From: JACKIC01 sp964543795
GTDB lineage: Bacteria > Planctomycetota > UBA1135 > UBA2386
Direction: 5' to 3'
NCBI GenBank assembly: GCA_964543795.1
Contig: CAZIZN010000017.1
Location: forward strand, 1 to 64,000
DNA: 64,000 nucleotides
This document shows positions 63,887-64,000 of the stretch, piece after piece. The translations under genes and the position numbers were made by a program. The notes beneath the pieces were generated by a model. That model had not been told where the DNA came from. It searched no databases and saw only the letters and a list, made by a program, of their open reading frames with translations. Each line of letters opens with the position of its first letter. Position 1 is the first letter of the stretch.

Positions 63887-64000
63887 ATGACGAATCGCCT
63901 CACGCTCAGCGAACAGTTCTTCCGCGACCAGGCCAGTGCGCAGGCCTCGGGCGGCCTCTCGACCGTGCTCAACCGGTTCAGCCTCATCGCCCGCATGCTC
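63887..64000 (+). CDS. N-terminal part of a likely class I fructose-1,6-bisphosphatase
   Basis: The first 38 residues, cut by the window end. The order T-L-S-E-Q-F-F-R-D-Q, then G-G-L-S-T-V-L-N-R-F-S-L-I-A-R resembles the start of class I FBPases (T-L-x-x-F-x-x-x-Q ... G-x-x-T/S-x-L-L-N-x-I-x-L-A). The rest of the gene is needed to confirm it. Confidence 0.45.
   Translation, partial: MTNRLTLSEQFFRDQASAQASGGLSTVLNRFSLIARML

Overview
The window is about 70% GC, with dense short-spaced genes on both strands and many secreted proteins. Its lipoproteins, DUF1573-like and carboxypeptidase-regulatory-like proteins, repeated secreted domains, calcium-binding D-x-D-x-N-x-x-D units and multidomain redoxin/cytochrome/copper-monooxygenase protein point to a Planctomycetota bacterium. 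That is an inference from protein style; there is no rRNA here to prove it.

Layout. 0.1-2.7 kb: RNA-repair operon rtcB-rtcA (minus), with only the last ~90 codons of its usual divergent regulator rtcR left. 2.7-8.4 kb: nrdR, a stand-alone ATP-cone protein, smc and a membrane protein in one operon behind a good sigma70-type promoter. 8.5-14.7 kb: a beta-lactamase-fold/VanX-like dipeptidase fusion, a squalene-cyclase-repeat-like protein and a secreted subtilase. 14.7-15.2 kb: tandem structured repeat array 1 with an assembly gap. 15.3-20.9 kb: citrate synthase, M48 lipoprotein peptidase, thiolase and an aconitase-type hydratase with its swivel domain first. 20.9-29.7 kb: small membrane and secreted proteins, an anion permease, hisN, a phosphatase lipoprotein, a RidA protein and an MFS transporter. 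29.8-34 kb: ABC-F ATPase and acyl-CoA dehydrogenase, convergent. 34-37.7 kb: a Cys peroxiredoxin, a Sec peroxiredoxin, array 2 with a second gap, a Sec thioredoxin-like protein and a family 9 glycosyltransferase. 37.7-47 kb: a membrane protein, an i-type-lysozyme-like protein, a copper monooxygenase-type protein and two paralogous secreted repeat proteins flanking a sugar-dehydrogenase-like protein. 47-57.5 kb: msrA, an RRM protein, a secreted LVIVD-type protein followed by array 3, a DUF1573-like protein, a GCS2-CBS fusion, an AstE/AspA-type deacylase and kynA. 57.6-64 kb: two paralogous carboxypeptidase-regulatory-like proteins, a GT-C-like membrane protein and the start of a likely fructose-1,6-bisphosphatase.

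Main discoveries. (1) Two neighbouring redox genes carry an in-frame TGA exactly at the catalytic cysteine: the peroxidatic position of a peroxiredoxin (F-V-U-A-T-E) and the first position of a thioredoxin motif (W-U-G-P-C-K). The first TGA is followed at once by a long hairpin with a GGC loop, as expected of a bacterial SECIS. (2) Three tandem arrays (units of 110, 120 and 114 nt) follow three different genes. All fold to the same two-helix plan; helix P1 begins with the upstream gene's TGA stop codon, and both helices differ in sequence between arrays by compensating changes. This looks like an undescribed structured 3'-end RNA (or DNA) element; two of the arrays are broken by assembly gaps of unknown true length.

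Redox repair (Cys and Sec peroxiredoxins, Sec thioredoxin-like protein, lipoprotein MsrA), RNA repair (RtcBA) and secreted hydrolases and oxidoreductases are the main themes. No selA, selB, selC or selD gene was seen in the window, so the Sec machinery must lie elsewhere if the interpretation is right.
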